From a bacterium (GTDB taxonomy: Bacteria; Patescibacteriota; Patescibacteriia; 2-12-FULL-60-25), in assembly GCA_024654265.1 (NCBI GenBank), contig JANLIO010000069.1, positions 1-5,119 on the forward strand: a stretch of 5,119 bases of DNA, given 5' to 3'. A program made the translations under genes and the position numbers. Each line of letters starts with the position of its first letter. Position 1 is the stretch's first letter. Of this stretch, positions 1-5,119 are shown in pieces. The notes below the pieces were generated by a model. That model saw nothing but the letters and a program-made list of their open reading frames with translations. It was not told where the DNA came from and made no database searches.

Positions 1-17
1 AATGCTTTCGGGATGAC
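1..17 (+). repeat. Right end of a truncated hairpin repeat element cut by the window edge
   Basis: The first 17 bases (AATGCTTTCGGGATGAC) are identical to bases 375-391, where they form the loop and right arm of an 8-bp hairpin ending in GGGATGAC. The same element therefore probably begins just outside the window. The match and position are seen directly; its identity as a further copy is inferred, because the left arm is not visible. Confidence 0.6.
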
Positions 18-39
18 AAAAAAATCCCTCTTCCTTATT

Positions 40-146
40 CTGTCATCCCCGTGAAAACGGGGATCCAGGAAATCAAAGAACTACTCCACATTGATACAGC
101 ACAGTCCTATGATCTTCTGGGTCCTGGACTAAATCCAGGATGACAG
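40..146. repeat. 107-bp imperfect palindromic repeat, copy 1
   Basis: The ends are inverted repeats, CTGTCATCC (40-48) and GGATGACAG (138-146). Inside lie a GAAA-loop hairpin (CCCCGT 47-52 with ACGGGG 57-62) and TCCAGGA (64-70), which can pair with TCCTGGA (122-128). The right-hand sequence can instead fold on itself, TCCTGGA (122-128) with TCCAGGA (134-140). Bases 35-79 are identical to 228-272 in copy 2. No open reading frame is visible. It resembles the short dispersed non-coding hairpin elements of MITE or REP type found between genes in many bacteria; mobility is not shown here. Confidence 0.8.
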
Positions 147-192
147 GAAAAGAAGAGGAACCAATCTAATGCCCATCTGTATCTCTTTTTGT

Positions 193-218
193 AAAAAATC
201 GGATGTCTGACATCCGAT
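193..218 (-). terminator. Intrinsic terminator, probably for the leftward hisS operon
   Basis: Bases 198-206 (ATCGGATGT) and 210-218 (ACATCCGAT) form a perfect 9-bp stem with a 3-base loop. Read on the minus strand, the stem runs into six T residues (198-193), the arrangement of a rho-independent terminator. No T run follows on the plus strand. It lies about 235 bp beyond the hisS stop with repeat elements in between, so a long repeat-containing 3' untranslated region is implied if it serves this operon. No other candidate with a clear T tract is visible nearer to hisS. Confidence 0.6.
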
Positions 219-232
219 GAAGCTAGATTATT

Positions 233-339
233 CTGTCATCCCCGTGAAAACGGGGATCCAGGAAATCAAAGAGTAATTCCTATTTAGATAAAGCGCACCA
301 TTTTATCCTGGATCCCCGGGTTTAACCCGAGGATGACAG
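233..339. repeat. 107-bp palindromic repeat, copy 2, able to fold as a cloverleaf
   Basis: This is the more complete copy. The outer stem is CTGTCAT (233-239) with ATGACAG (333-339). A left hairpin follows, CCCCGT (240-245), loop GAAA, ACGGGG (250-255). A central stem pairs ATCCAGGA (256-263) with TCCTGGAT (306-313) around a 42-base loop. A right hairpin pairs CGGGT (317-321) with ACCCG (325-329). Together these give a four-way, tRNA-like cross shape. Bases 228-272 match copy 1 exactly over 45 bp, extending 5 bases outside the palindrome. No coding potential is seen. Confidence 0.85.
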
Positions 340-352
340 ATGTATTCTAAAT

Positions 353-391
353 TCCCTTCTGAAAAGGGATCCCGAATGCTTTCGGGATGAC
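353..391. repeat. Truncated relative of the hairpin repeat family
   Basis: Two adjacent hairpins are visible: TCCCTT (353-358) with AAGGGA (364-369), and ATCCCGAA (369-376), loop TGCT, TTCGGGAT (381-388). The right end reads GGGATGAC, like the right ends of the 107-bp elements. The expected GTCAT left end is missing and replaced by unrelated AT-rich sequence, so this looks like a half element. The last 17 bases are identical to the first 17 of the window. Confidence 0.6.
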
Positions 392-429
392 GGATAAGAA
401 GGACTTTCGACCTAAGGTCTAGAAGGCGT

Positions 430-443
430 GGTGATTTATCACC
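430..443. other. Small hairpin just downstream of the hisS stop
   Basis: GGTGA (430-434) pairs with TCACC (439-443) around TTTA, ten bases beyond the hisS stop codon. No T tract follows on either strand, so it does not qualify as an intrinsic terminator. It could protect the 3' end of the hisS transcript. That role is a guess, and the structure is short enough to be chance. Confidence 0.3.
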
Positions 444-452
444 CCACACTTT

Positions 453-1829
453 TCACAACTTCTTTTCCAACTCTCTCACAATTTTCGTTGCATCAATGAT
501 TTCCTGCGAGCCCGAATCCATGTCGCGTAAGATCGCAGTTCCATCCAAGACTTCTTTTTGACCAATAATCACCGCCCATTTTGCACCGCGTCGATTCGCA
601 ACCTCCATCTGCGCTTTAATTGACTCTTTCCCAAACGCCTCGCTCGCGCGAATCCCGGCAAGTCGTAATTCTTCAAACACCGCAAGCGAACGCTTTCGTC
701 CGGCTTCTCCGAGCTGAGCGATAAAAACAGGCGCTTCTTCTTCCTTCACCGGCTCATCACCCGCCATGCTCTTTAAGCGCGACACAATGCGATCCATCCC
801 AAGACCAAATCCAACAGCACCCGTTTCTTCGCGACCTCCTAACAATTCAGAAAGTCCGTCATACCGACCACCTCCGCCAAGTGCTGACTGTGATCGCTCG
901 TCTGCTTCTTCTTCATCAAATAATTCGTACACCGTATCGCTGTAGTAATCAAGTCCGCGTACAAGATACGGATCCAACTGGTACGGAACACCAACTTCAT
1001 CCAAATATTCCAACACGCGCATAAAGTGCGCCTTCGACGTGTCATCCAGCCAATCAACAATTTGAGGAGCATCCACCTTTAATTCAATTGCACCTTCATC
1101 TTTTGAATCTAAAATTCGTAATGGGTTGCGTAATAACCGACGCTTGTCGTTATCGGATAGTTTGGAGCGATGCGAACGAAAATATTGAACCAACACCTGT
1201 TTATATGCTGAGCGTGATTCAGGTGTCCCGATGGAATTGATTCGAACAATGCCTTTAATGCCGAGCTCTTTTAAAATAAGCCAGCTCAATAAGATAATCT
1301 GCGCGTCGAGCACAGGATCTTTTTCACCAATAACTTCACAACCAAATGTTTGAAACTGACGATATCGCCCACTTTGTGGACGTTCGTGTCGAAACATGGG
1401 ACCCATGTACCACAACTTTGCAGGCTGTGGCTGATTAAACATGCCGTTTGAAATATACGCTCGCATCACCGATGCTGTTCCTTCAGGGCGAAGCGTTAAT
1501 TTTTCACCACCTTCTGTTTCAAGAGAATACATCTCTTTTTCAACAATATCCGTATGCTTCCCAACGCCACGCACAAACAAATTCGTATCTTCCACGATCG
1601 GTGTATCAATGCGACGAAAACCGTATGCATCCGACAACGTCTTACATGCTGAGCGTACGCGATCCCAAACCAGCTGATCTTCTGGCAAGATATCGCGCAT
1701 TCCACGAGGCAACGAAATTGGATTTATTTTTTTCTTCGGTACTTCACCCACCACCTTTTTTTCCGCTGGCTTCTTTGCAACAACCTTTTCTTTCTGTTCC
1801 TCTTTCTTTTCCTTTTTCTTTGTTGGCAT
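453..1829 (-). CDS. hisS: Histidyl-tRNA synthetase with a lysine-rich N-terminal extension
   Basis: This class II aminoacyl-tRNA synthetase (458 aa) attaches histidine to tRNA-His in the cytosol using ATP. The core begins near residue 39 with the typical PRGMRDILPED. Family signatures follow in order: TLRPEGT (112-118), motif 2 FRHERPQSGRYRQF (146-159), the two HisRS-specific blocks LVRGLDYYSDTVYE (289-302) and ALGGGGRYDGL (316-326), and motif 3 GFGLGMDRI (340-348). A C-terminal anticodon-binding domain runs from about 367 to the end. Family members usually have about 420-430 residues. The excess is mainly the first 35 residues, almost all Lys, Glu, Gln, Val and Ala and probably disordered. 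The ATG at 1829 is the first in frame. The next Met (44) would cut into PRGMRD, so the extension appears genuine unless a GTG start near residue 26 is used. No Shine-Dalgarno is visible. It lies 27 bp after lepB, probably co-transcribed. Confidence 0.96.
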   Translation of the reverse strand: MPTKKKEKKEEQKEKVVAKKPAEKKVVGEVPKKKINPISLPRGMRDILPEDQLVWDRVRSACKTLSDAYGFRRIDTPIVEDTNLFVRGVGKHTDIVEKEMYSLETEGGEKLTLRPEGTASVMRAYISNGMFNQPQPAKLWYMGPMFRHERPQSGRYRQFQTFGCEVIGEKDPVLDAQIILLSWLILKELGIKGIVRINSIGTPESRSAYKQVLVQYFRSHRSKLSDNDKRRLLRNPLRILDSKDEGAIELKVDAPQIVDWLDDTSKAHFMRVLEYLDEVGVPYQLDPYLVRGLDYYSDTVYELFDEEEADERSQSALGGGGRYDGLSELLGGREETGAVGFGLGMDRIVSRLKSMAGDEPVKEEEAPVFIAQLGEAGRKRSLAVFEELRLAGIRASEAFGKESIKAQMEVANRRGAKWAVIIGQKEVLDGTAILRDMDSGSQEIIDATKIVRELEKKL

Positions 1830-1856
1830 AGTTTTATCTGTGTGCTTTAAATGTGT

Positions 1857-2480
1857 TTATTCTCCGATTTTCAATTGATAGCCTGGTGTTGAAAAAATCT
1901 TCCATCGATCAAGTGGCCATCCACGCAACCACACACGCCCAACAATGGCGTCTCCGTCCAGCGGACCAAAATATCGAGAATCAAGACTAGACGTACGATT
2001 ATCACCTAAGACGTAATACTGATTATCCTTAAGCGTTACTGTTCGATTTGTTGCCGTATACACATTTTGTAAATACTCATCTTCAGGCAAAACATACCCG
2101 TTTGGAAGATCGTCATTAAAAACCTTTATCTGACCACCGCCAACTTCAACCGTCTCCCCCGGTAAACCAATGACACGCTTAATGAAAAATTGGCTTGGAT
2201 CGTTCGGATAACGGAAAACAATAATCTCACCACGCTCCGGAGCGCGTAATCGGAATGAAAGCTCGTCAATAATCAAATATTCGTGATCAAAAAAATTCGG
2301 TTCCATCGACGCACCCTTCACATAAAAAGGCTGAATCAAGAAATACCGAACCGGGATAATGATGGCAAGTGAAATCGCAGCAATTTGAATTAACTCAAAA
2401 AGAAAGCGAACCGCAGATTTTTTATCTTGAGCCACATCGACGACCTCTTCGATCTCATCATTCTTTTTTTCTTCGGGCAT
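1857..2480 (-). CDS. lepB: Signal peptidase I (S26 family)
   Basis: This membrane-bound serine protease (207 aa) removes signal peptides from proteins exported by Sec or Tat. The first 25 residues are charged and cytoplasmic. One hydrophobic membrane segment covers about 27-49 and the catalytic domain follows outside the membrane. The nucleophile is Ser58 in GASMEP (56-61) and the general base is Lys101 in FFIKRVIGLPGE (98-109). The conserved C-terminal box GDNRTSSLDSRYFGPL (159-174) is intact, so the enzyme should be active. The length and single N-terminal anchor match the short Gram-positive-type enzymes rather than the longer E. coli LepB. It sits 53 bp after the nucleotidyltransferase gene and 27 bp before hisS on the same strand, suggesting one operon. 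No good Shine-Dalgarno precedes the ATG. Confidence 0.96.
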   Translation of the reverse strand: MPEEKKNDEIEEVVDVAQDKKSAVRFLFELIQIAAISLAIIIPVRYFLIQPFYVKGASMEPNFFDHEYLIIDELSFRLRAPERGEIIVFRYPNDPSQFFIKRVIGLPGETVEVGGGQIKVFNDDLPNGYVLPEDEYLQNVYTATNRTVTLKDNQYYVLGDNRTSSLDSRYFGPLDGDAIVGRVWLRGWPLDRWKIFSTPGYQLKIGE

Positions 2481-2533
2481 ATTTGATCTTTAAATACCGT
2501 CAATTACTCAAATAATAAGCGATTCACACCAGT

Positions 2534-3295
2534 TTAGCGTATTTCCGACCCAAAATCAAGCCCTGACCATTCGTGGATTGCGCGCTCCCATCGCTCCATT
2601 GTCCCACAATCAAACCACTGGCCTAAAAGTGTACACCCAACGAGCCGTCGAGAAGAAGCAAGCTGGGGGAAAAGATCTTTTTCAAACATGAGGAATCTTG
2701 GAGGGGGAATTTGGAATGTGGAATTTAGAATATGGAATATGGATGGATTTAGAATATACAAGCCTGATGAAATGAGATCAGAAGGTGGAAACTCTGGTTT
2801 TTCATGAAATCGTGTGATCAGATCCCCTTCCATCTCCGCAACTCCATAATCCGATGGGTTAGGAACACGAACTAACGCGATTGATGCCCCAAGATCCGGA
2901 TTCGCATTCAACTGATCCTGATGAAATCGCGCGAAAGCGGTTAAATCAAGCCCCTTCAACTCATCTCCATTTGTCACAAAAACGGGATCATTCCCAATTT
3001 CAAGCTCATGCACAATCGCACCCATCGTTCCCATTCGTTCAGTTTCTTCAAAAAGATTAATCGAAACGTTTGTTTTTTGAGAAAGAACGTTCTCTTTCCA
3101 TTCCGTAAAACGTGCTTTCCACTGCGTAGGATAAATGACCGTCACCTCTTCCACTCCATGATCTGCGAATAAACGAACAAGCCACGTCAAAATTGGAACT
3201 CCCTGCACCGTCACAAGTGGTTTTGGCGTTTCAAGCGTCACAGGACGAAGTCGCGTCCCTTCACCACCCGCCAAGATAATAGCCCTTTTTATCAT
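2534..3295 (-). CDS. Sugar-1-phosphate nucleotidyltransferase
   Basis: This 253-aa protein of the NTP_transferase (GT-A fold) family joins a sugar 1-phosphate to a nucleotide, giving an NDP-sugar for surface glycans. The signature LAGGEGTRLRPVT (8-20) with TPKPLV (23-28) binds the nucleotide. NGDEL (109-113) carries the expected metal-binding Asp. DYGVAE (149-154), EKPE (165-168), SSGLYILNP (176-184) and WFDCGTMERW (227-236) shape the sugar pocket. There is no C-terminal left-handed beta-helix or acyltransferase domain, so GlmU is excluded. Mannose-1-phosphate guanylyltransferase, heptose-1-phosphate guanylyltransferase (HddC-like) or glucose-1-phosphate thymidylyl/uridylyltransferase all remain possible; the substrate cannot be chosen from sequence alone. 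Residues 180-199 are encoded by a 7-bp tandem repeat and look like an insertion. The ATG at 3295 has a good ribosome binding site. It is the first gene of the likely three-gene operon. Confidence 0.92.
   Translation of the reverse strand: MIKRAIILAGGEGTRLRPVTLETPKPLVTVQGVPILTWLVRLFADHGVEEVTVIYPTQWKARFTEWKENVLSQKTNVSINLFEETERMGTMGAIVHELEIGNDPVFVTNGDELKGLDLTAFARFHQDQLNANPDLGASIALVRVPNPSDYGVAEMEGDLITRFHEKPEFPPSDLISSGLYILNPSIFHILNSTFQIPPPRFLMFEKDLFPQLASSRRLVGCTLLGQWFDCGTMERWERAIHEWSGLDFGSEIR
2706..2757. repeat. Heptamer tandem repeat inside the nucleotidyltransferase gene
   Basis: On the plus strand five 7-bp units run without a gap from 2706 to 2740: GGAATTT, GGAATGT, GGAATTT, AGAATAT, GGAATAT. 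An imperfect continuation follows (2741-2750), then AGAATAT again at 2751-2757. The array is translated on the minus strand as residues 180-199, giving the self-similar peptide stretches ILNPSIF and ILNSTF. A 7-bp period is not a multiple of three, so only changes of three units at a time keep the frame. Confidence 0.8.
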
Positions 3296-3302
3296 CCTAA
3301 AA

Positions 3303-3306
3303 TCCT
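3303..3306 (-). promoter_or_regulatory. Shine-Dalgarno of the nucleotidyltransferase gene
   Basis: On the minus strand AGGA (3306-3303) stands 7 bases before the ATG at 3295, a normal spacing. It is the only convincing Shine-Dalgarno in the window and supports this start codon; the other four protein genes lack one. Confidence 0.6.
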
Positions 3307-3334
3307 ACACGTTCTTGCTCACATTTACCACTCC

Positions 3335-3351
3335 ATTATCCAAATTTGGAT
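3335..3351 (-). promoter_or_regulatory. Possible -10 box overlapping a perfect 14-bp palindrome
   Basis: ATCCAAATTTGGAT (3338-3351) is a perfect palindrome in the 162-bp gap between the divergent nucleotidyltransferase and DoxX genes. On the minus strand it runs into GATAAT (3340-3335), a 5-of-6 match to the -10 consensus, 40 bp before the start codon. No convincing -35 box lies at the right distance. The overlap would suit an operator bound by a dimeric regulator, but no regulator gene is nearby. The palindrome is seen; the function is inferred. Confidence 0.35.
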
Positions 3352-3457
3352 CACGTCCGCTCTTGTGCGATCTACTCATTACAATCCCGCAACTAGTGTA
3401 CTATGGAGATGTAGCCACTTTTTATTCATACATGCCAATAATTTTTATTGATCGTAT

Positions 3458-3844
3458 ATGCAATTCTTTACAATGCTTCATTCATACAGTGATTTCGGTC
3501 TCGTCGCGCTTCGTGTTGCCATCGGAGCAATCTTTCTTGCTCACGGGATAATGAAATTAAAAGGTGACAAAACTCCACCAGGATTCAAAGTACTCGGTGG
3601 GTTTGAAGTGCTTGGTGCCGTTGCTGTTCTTGCAGGATTCATGACTCAACTCGCAACGCTTGGACTATCAATTATCATGATCGGCGCCATCTATATGAAA
3701 GTCGCAAAATGGAAGTCACCTTTCGCATCCATTGAAAAAAATGGTTGGGAATTTGATCTTATGATTCTTGCCGGTACGCTCATGCTTTACTTTGTTGGCG
3801 CAGGATCGTTCCTCTCACTTGATCGCATTTTCTTTGGTCTGTAG
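3458..3844 (+). CDS. DoxX-family small membrane protein
   Basis: This 128-aa integral membrane protein has four hydrophobic segments, at about 13-33, 44-62, 64-84 and 99-119. The pattern fits the DoxX family: LRVAIGAIFLAHGIMKL (18-34) in the first helix, an acidic residue in the second (Glu50 in GGFEVLGAVAVLAG), and WEFD (97-100) opening the last, which ends GAGSFLSLD (114-122). DoxX relatives act in the membrane in quinone-linked or redox-stress reactions, and many are of unknown function; this one cannot be assigned a precise role. It is the only plus-strand protein gene, divergent from the nucleotidyltransferase and convergent with prmC, its stop 5 bp from the prmC stop. No Shine-Dalgarno precedes the ATG. 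Met6 is an alternative start that would leave the membrane segments intact. Confidence 0.88.
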   Translation: MQFFTMLHSYSDFGLVALRVAIGAIFLAHGIMKLKGDKTPPGFKVLGGFEVLGAVAVLAGFMTQLATLGLSIIMIGAIYMKVAKWKSPFASIEKNGWEFDLMILAGTLMLYFVGAGSFLSLDRIFFGL

Positions 3845-3849
3845 CCAAA

Positions 3850-4716
3850 TCATAATCGAATTTCAAGAACACGATTCTTTTTTTCAAGATCTTTGTGAAT
3901 CACGATATGCCCCAAAGGGAACCGTTTTTTTGCGATGATTTTTATTGCCCTTGCCTGCGGATGATCAAATTCAATAAATGCCGATTGGAACGTAAGTTCT
4001 GATTGTTGAAGTTGATCAAGAAATTGGATGATAAGATCATTCCCCTCTTTTCCGGAAAAAAGAGCGCCCGCTGGTTCATACTTCACAACATCGGGTTCCA
4101 ATTTTTTAATGTCCGACAGTGGCAGGTATGGAAGATTTGCTGTGATGATGAGTGGGCGTTTTGATTTTTGAATCAATTGGATAATCGCAGAAGAAAGAAG
4201 ATTCGCTTTTTTGAAAAGAATATTTTTAACACCAAGACGTTTTACATTTCCACGCGCCACCCGCAACGCAGAATCCGAAATATCTGTTGCAATCACATTC
4301 GCCTTTGGAAGATACTTCGCAATCGCAATGGCAATGGCGCCGGAACCCGTCCCAACATCAAGGACAATCGGCGCATGCGCTACCCCTTCTCTCAACACAA
4401 GGCTGACAACCGTCTCACTCGACGGACGAGGAACAAGAACAGACGAATTCACGTTCATCCGTAGTCCATAAAAATCCTTGTGCCCAACAATATACGCGAT
4501 CGGTTCATGTTTTTTTCGTCGTGCAACATATTCCGAAAATTGTTTTTGTTGAAACGATGATATCGATTGTTCTCCATGTGCATGAAGCCAAACACGATCT
4601 TTTTTCAATATATTCGCTAAAAGAATCTCTGCCTCTAAATCGCCAAGTCCACGATCCGCGCGACACAAAATCTTTTTCGGTTGTAACTGCACAGAGACAC
4701 GTTGAATCTCTGTCAT
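3850..4716 (-). CDS. prmC: Peptide chain release factor N5-glutamine methyltransferase
   Basis: PrmC (HemK) transfers a methyl group from S-adenosylmethionine to the glutamine of the GGQ loop in release factors RF1 and RF2, improving termination. With the start at 4716 the protein has 288 residues, near the 277 of E. coli. The N-terminal helical domain contains DLEAEILLAN (26-35), and EPIAYIVGHKDFYGL (71-85) leads to LVPRPSSE (94-101). The SAM-binding motif is VLDVGTGSGAIAIAIA (118-133), with TDIS (144-147) following. The substrate-binding tetrapeptide is NLPY (194-197) instead of the usual NPPY. The frame stays open to an ATG at 4797, but those 27 extra residues lack family similarity and enter the tRNA-fragment repeat; the ATG at 4743 is a second alternative. 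No Shine-Dalgarno supports any of them. prfA, the common neighbour elsewhere, is not in the window. Confidence 0.88.
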   Translation of the reverse strand: MTEIQRVSVQLQPKKILCRADRGLGDLEAEILLANILKKDRVWLHAHGEQSISSFQQKQFSEYVARRKKHEPIAYIVGHKDFYGLRMNVNSSVLVPRPSSETVVSLVLREGVAHAPIVLDVGTGSGAIAIAIAKYLPKANVIATDISDSALRVARGNVKRLGVKNILFKKANLLSSAIIQLIQKSKRPLIITANLPYLPLSDIKKLEPDVVKYEPAGALFSGKEGNDLIIQFLDQLQQSELTFQSAFIEFDHPQARAIKIIAKKRFPLGHIVIHKDLEKKNRVLEIRL

Positions 4717-4751
4717 GATTGTTGGTTCAGGCTTGCTTCGCATAGATATCC

Positions 4752-4757
4752 AGTGTA
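4752..4757 (-). promoter_or_regulatory. Possible extended -10 element for prmC
   Basis: On the minus strand TGGTACACT (4760-4752) fits an extended -10 (TG, one base, then TACACT, which matches 4 of 6 consensus positions). Transcription would begin about 30 bases before the ATG at 4716, which would favour that start over the ATG at 4797. No -35 box is recognisable at the usual distance, so the call is weak. Confidence 0.25.
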
Positions 4758-4771
4758 CCATCGCCGCGAGG

Positions 4772-4931
4772 AATACGGACGACTCAATCCAGCCCATGGC
4801 TGAGATTATTCGCTAATAGTCCTGCGATTTCGTCAATTCAAAATACGGACGACTCGCTCAGTTTCCGCCTGAGGCGGATCAGCCTTTGGCTGAGGTTATC
4901 CGATCATAATCCCGCAATTTGATAAATTCAC
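4772..4931 (+). repeat. Two degenerate tandem units carrying the 5' end of the downstream tRNA
   Basis: AATACGGACG occurs at 4772, 4842 and 4932, marking two units of 70 and 90 bp that lead into the tRNA. Unit 2 contains GGACGACTCGCTCAGTT (4847-4863), identical at 15 of 17 positions to the tRNA 5' end at 4937-4953. Unit 1 keeps only GGACGACTC (4777-4785) before diverging. By hand alignment, 4798-4864 and 4888-4954 agree at about 53 of 67 positions without gaps, so the leader of the tRNA is duplicated along with its first bases. The 20-bp length difference is mostly a hairpin insert in unit 2. The units lack the rest of a tRNA, so they are fragments and not genes. Confidence 0.75.
4864..4893. 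repeat. Pair of adjacent short hairpins in tandem unit 2
   Basis: TCCGCC (4864-4869) pairs with GGCGGA (4873-4878) around TGA, and TCAGCC (4879-4884) pairs with GGCTGA (4888-4893) around TTT. The second hairpin has a weaker counterpart in unit 1, CAGCC and GGCTG around CAT (4790-4802). The first is absent from unit 1 and accounts for most of the extra 20 bp. No T tract follows on the plus strand. Confidence 0.6.
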
Positions 4932-4936
4932 AATAC

Positions 4937-5013
<77 letters not shown>

Positions 5014-5049
5014 GAATAGAACTCAAAGGTTTTGAAGAAGCCGAAATGC

Positions 5050-5070
5050 GGGACGCGCGAAGCGCGTCCC
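5050..5070. other. Strong GC hairpin downstream of tRNA-Val
   Basis: GGGACGCGC (5050-5058) and GCGCGTCCC (5062-5070) form a perfect 9-bp stem with loop GAA, 37 bp after the tRNA. No T tract follows on either strand, so a classical intrinsic terminator is not supported. It could stop 3' processing of the tRNA precursor or be another dispersed hairpin. Nothing else recognisable lies between 5014 and the window end. Confidence 0.5.
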
Positions 5071-5119
5071 AAGGATTCCCGCCGATTTTCCCCAACGAAT
5101 TCATAATTTTTGGCGCGCT

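Noticed and set aside
35..339. CRISPR array suggested by two identical 45-bp repeats
   Set aside because: Only two copies 193 bp apart, each part of a larger palindrome, with no regular spacers and no cas genes.
1448..1831. Plus-strand open frame of 127 codons opposite the hisS N-terminal half
   Set aside because: It lies entirely antisense to strongly conserved hisS motifs, and its composition reflects the complement of the Lys/Glu-rich tail; no family signal.
3315..3551. Plus-strand open frame of 78 codons starting before and overlapping DoxX in another frame
   Set aside because: It overlaps the start of a well-supported membrane protein, has no recognisable motif and no ribosome binding site, and covers the promoter region.
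3854..3884. Terminator for DoxX: AATCG/CGATT stem followed by seven T residues
   Set aside because: The stem is only 5 AT-rich pairs with a 13-base loop, and the T run is explained by codons at the prmC 3' end; possible but not supportable.
4168..4718. Three plus-strand open frames antisense to prmC
   Set aside because: Overlapping each other and the conserved methyltransferase core, with no motif or ribosome binding site; shadows of the real gene.
4847..4936. A second tRNA gene beginning GGACGACTCGCTCAGTT
   Set aside because: After the first 17 bases there is no anticodon arm, T arm or matching acceptor 3' strand; it is a fragment.

Overview
The window reads like chromosomal DNA of a small-genome bacterium, most plausibly a Patescibacteria/CPR (Parcubacteria-type) lineage. 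This is inferred, not proven. The grounds are mid-range GC, compact genes mostly without Shine-Dalgarno sequences, housekeeping genes outside their usual operons, and gene-free DNA packed with short hairpin repeats. I found no mobile gene, CRISPR array, toxin-antitoxin pair, defence island or obviously new multi-gene system.

Layout. Positions 1-452 hold no gene. They carry two 107-bp 'CTGTCATCC...GGATGACAG' palindromic elements, one truncated relative, the tail of another copy at base 1, and an intrinsic terminator pointing left. Positions 453-3295 hold three minus-strand genes spaced 27 and 53 bp apart, probably one operon read right to left: a sugar-1-phosphate nucleotidyltransferase, signal peptidase I (lepB) and histidyl-tRNA synthetase (hisS). 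Positions 3296-3457 are a divergent promoter region with a perfect 14-bp palindrome. A plus-strand DoxX-family membrane protein (3458-3844) then converges, with a 5-bp gap, on minus-strand prmC, the release-factor glutamine methyltransferase (3850-4716). Positions 4717-4936 hold two degenerate tandem units, each containing a copy of the 5' end of the tRNA that follows. An intact tRNA-Val(CAC) with encoded CCA lies at 4937-5013. The last 106 bp contain a strong GC hairpin and no gene.

How the genes work together. hisS, prmC and tRNA-Val serve translation: charging of tRNA-His, release-factor modification and decoding of GUG. The nucleotidyltransferase activates sugars for surface glycans, lepB cleaves signal peptides of exported proteins, and the DoxX protein is an inner-membrane protein. 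Grouping cell-surface genes with hisS probably reflects genome compaction rather than one pathway.

The points most worth a second look are the tRNA-fragment tandem repeat upstream of tRNA-Val, a 7-bp tandem repeat translated inside the nucleotidyltransferase, the NLPY (not NPPY) motif in PrmC, and the cloverleaf-foldable repeat elements after hisS.
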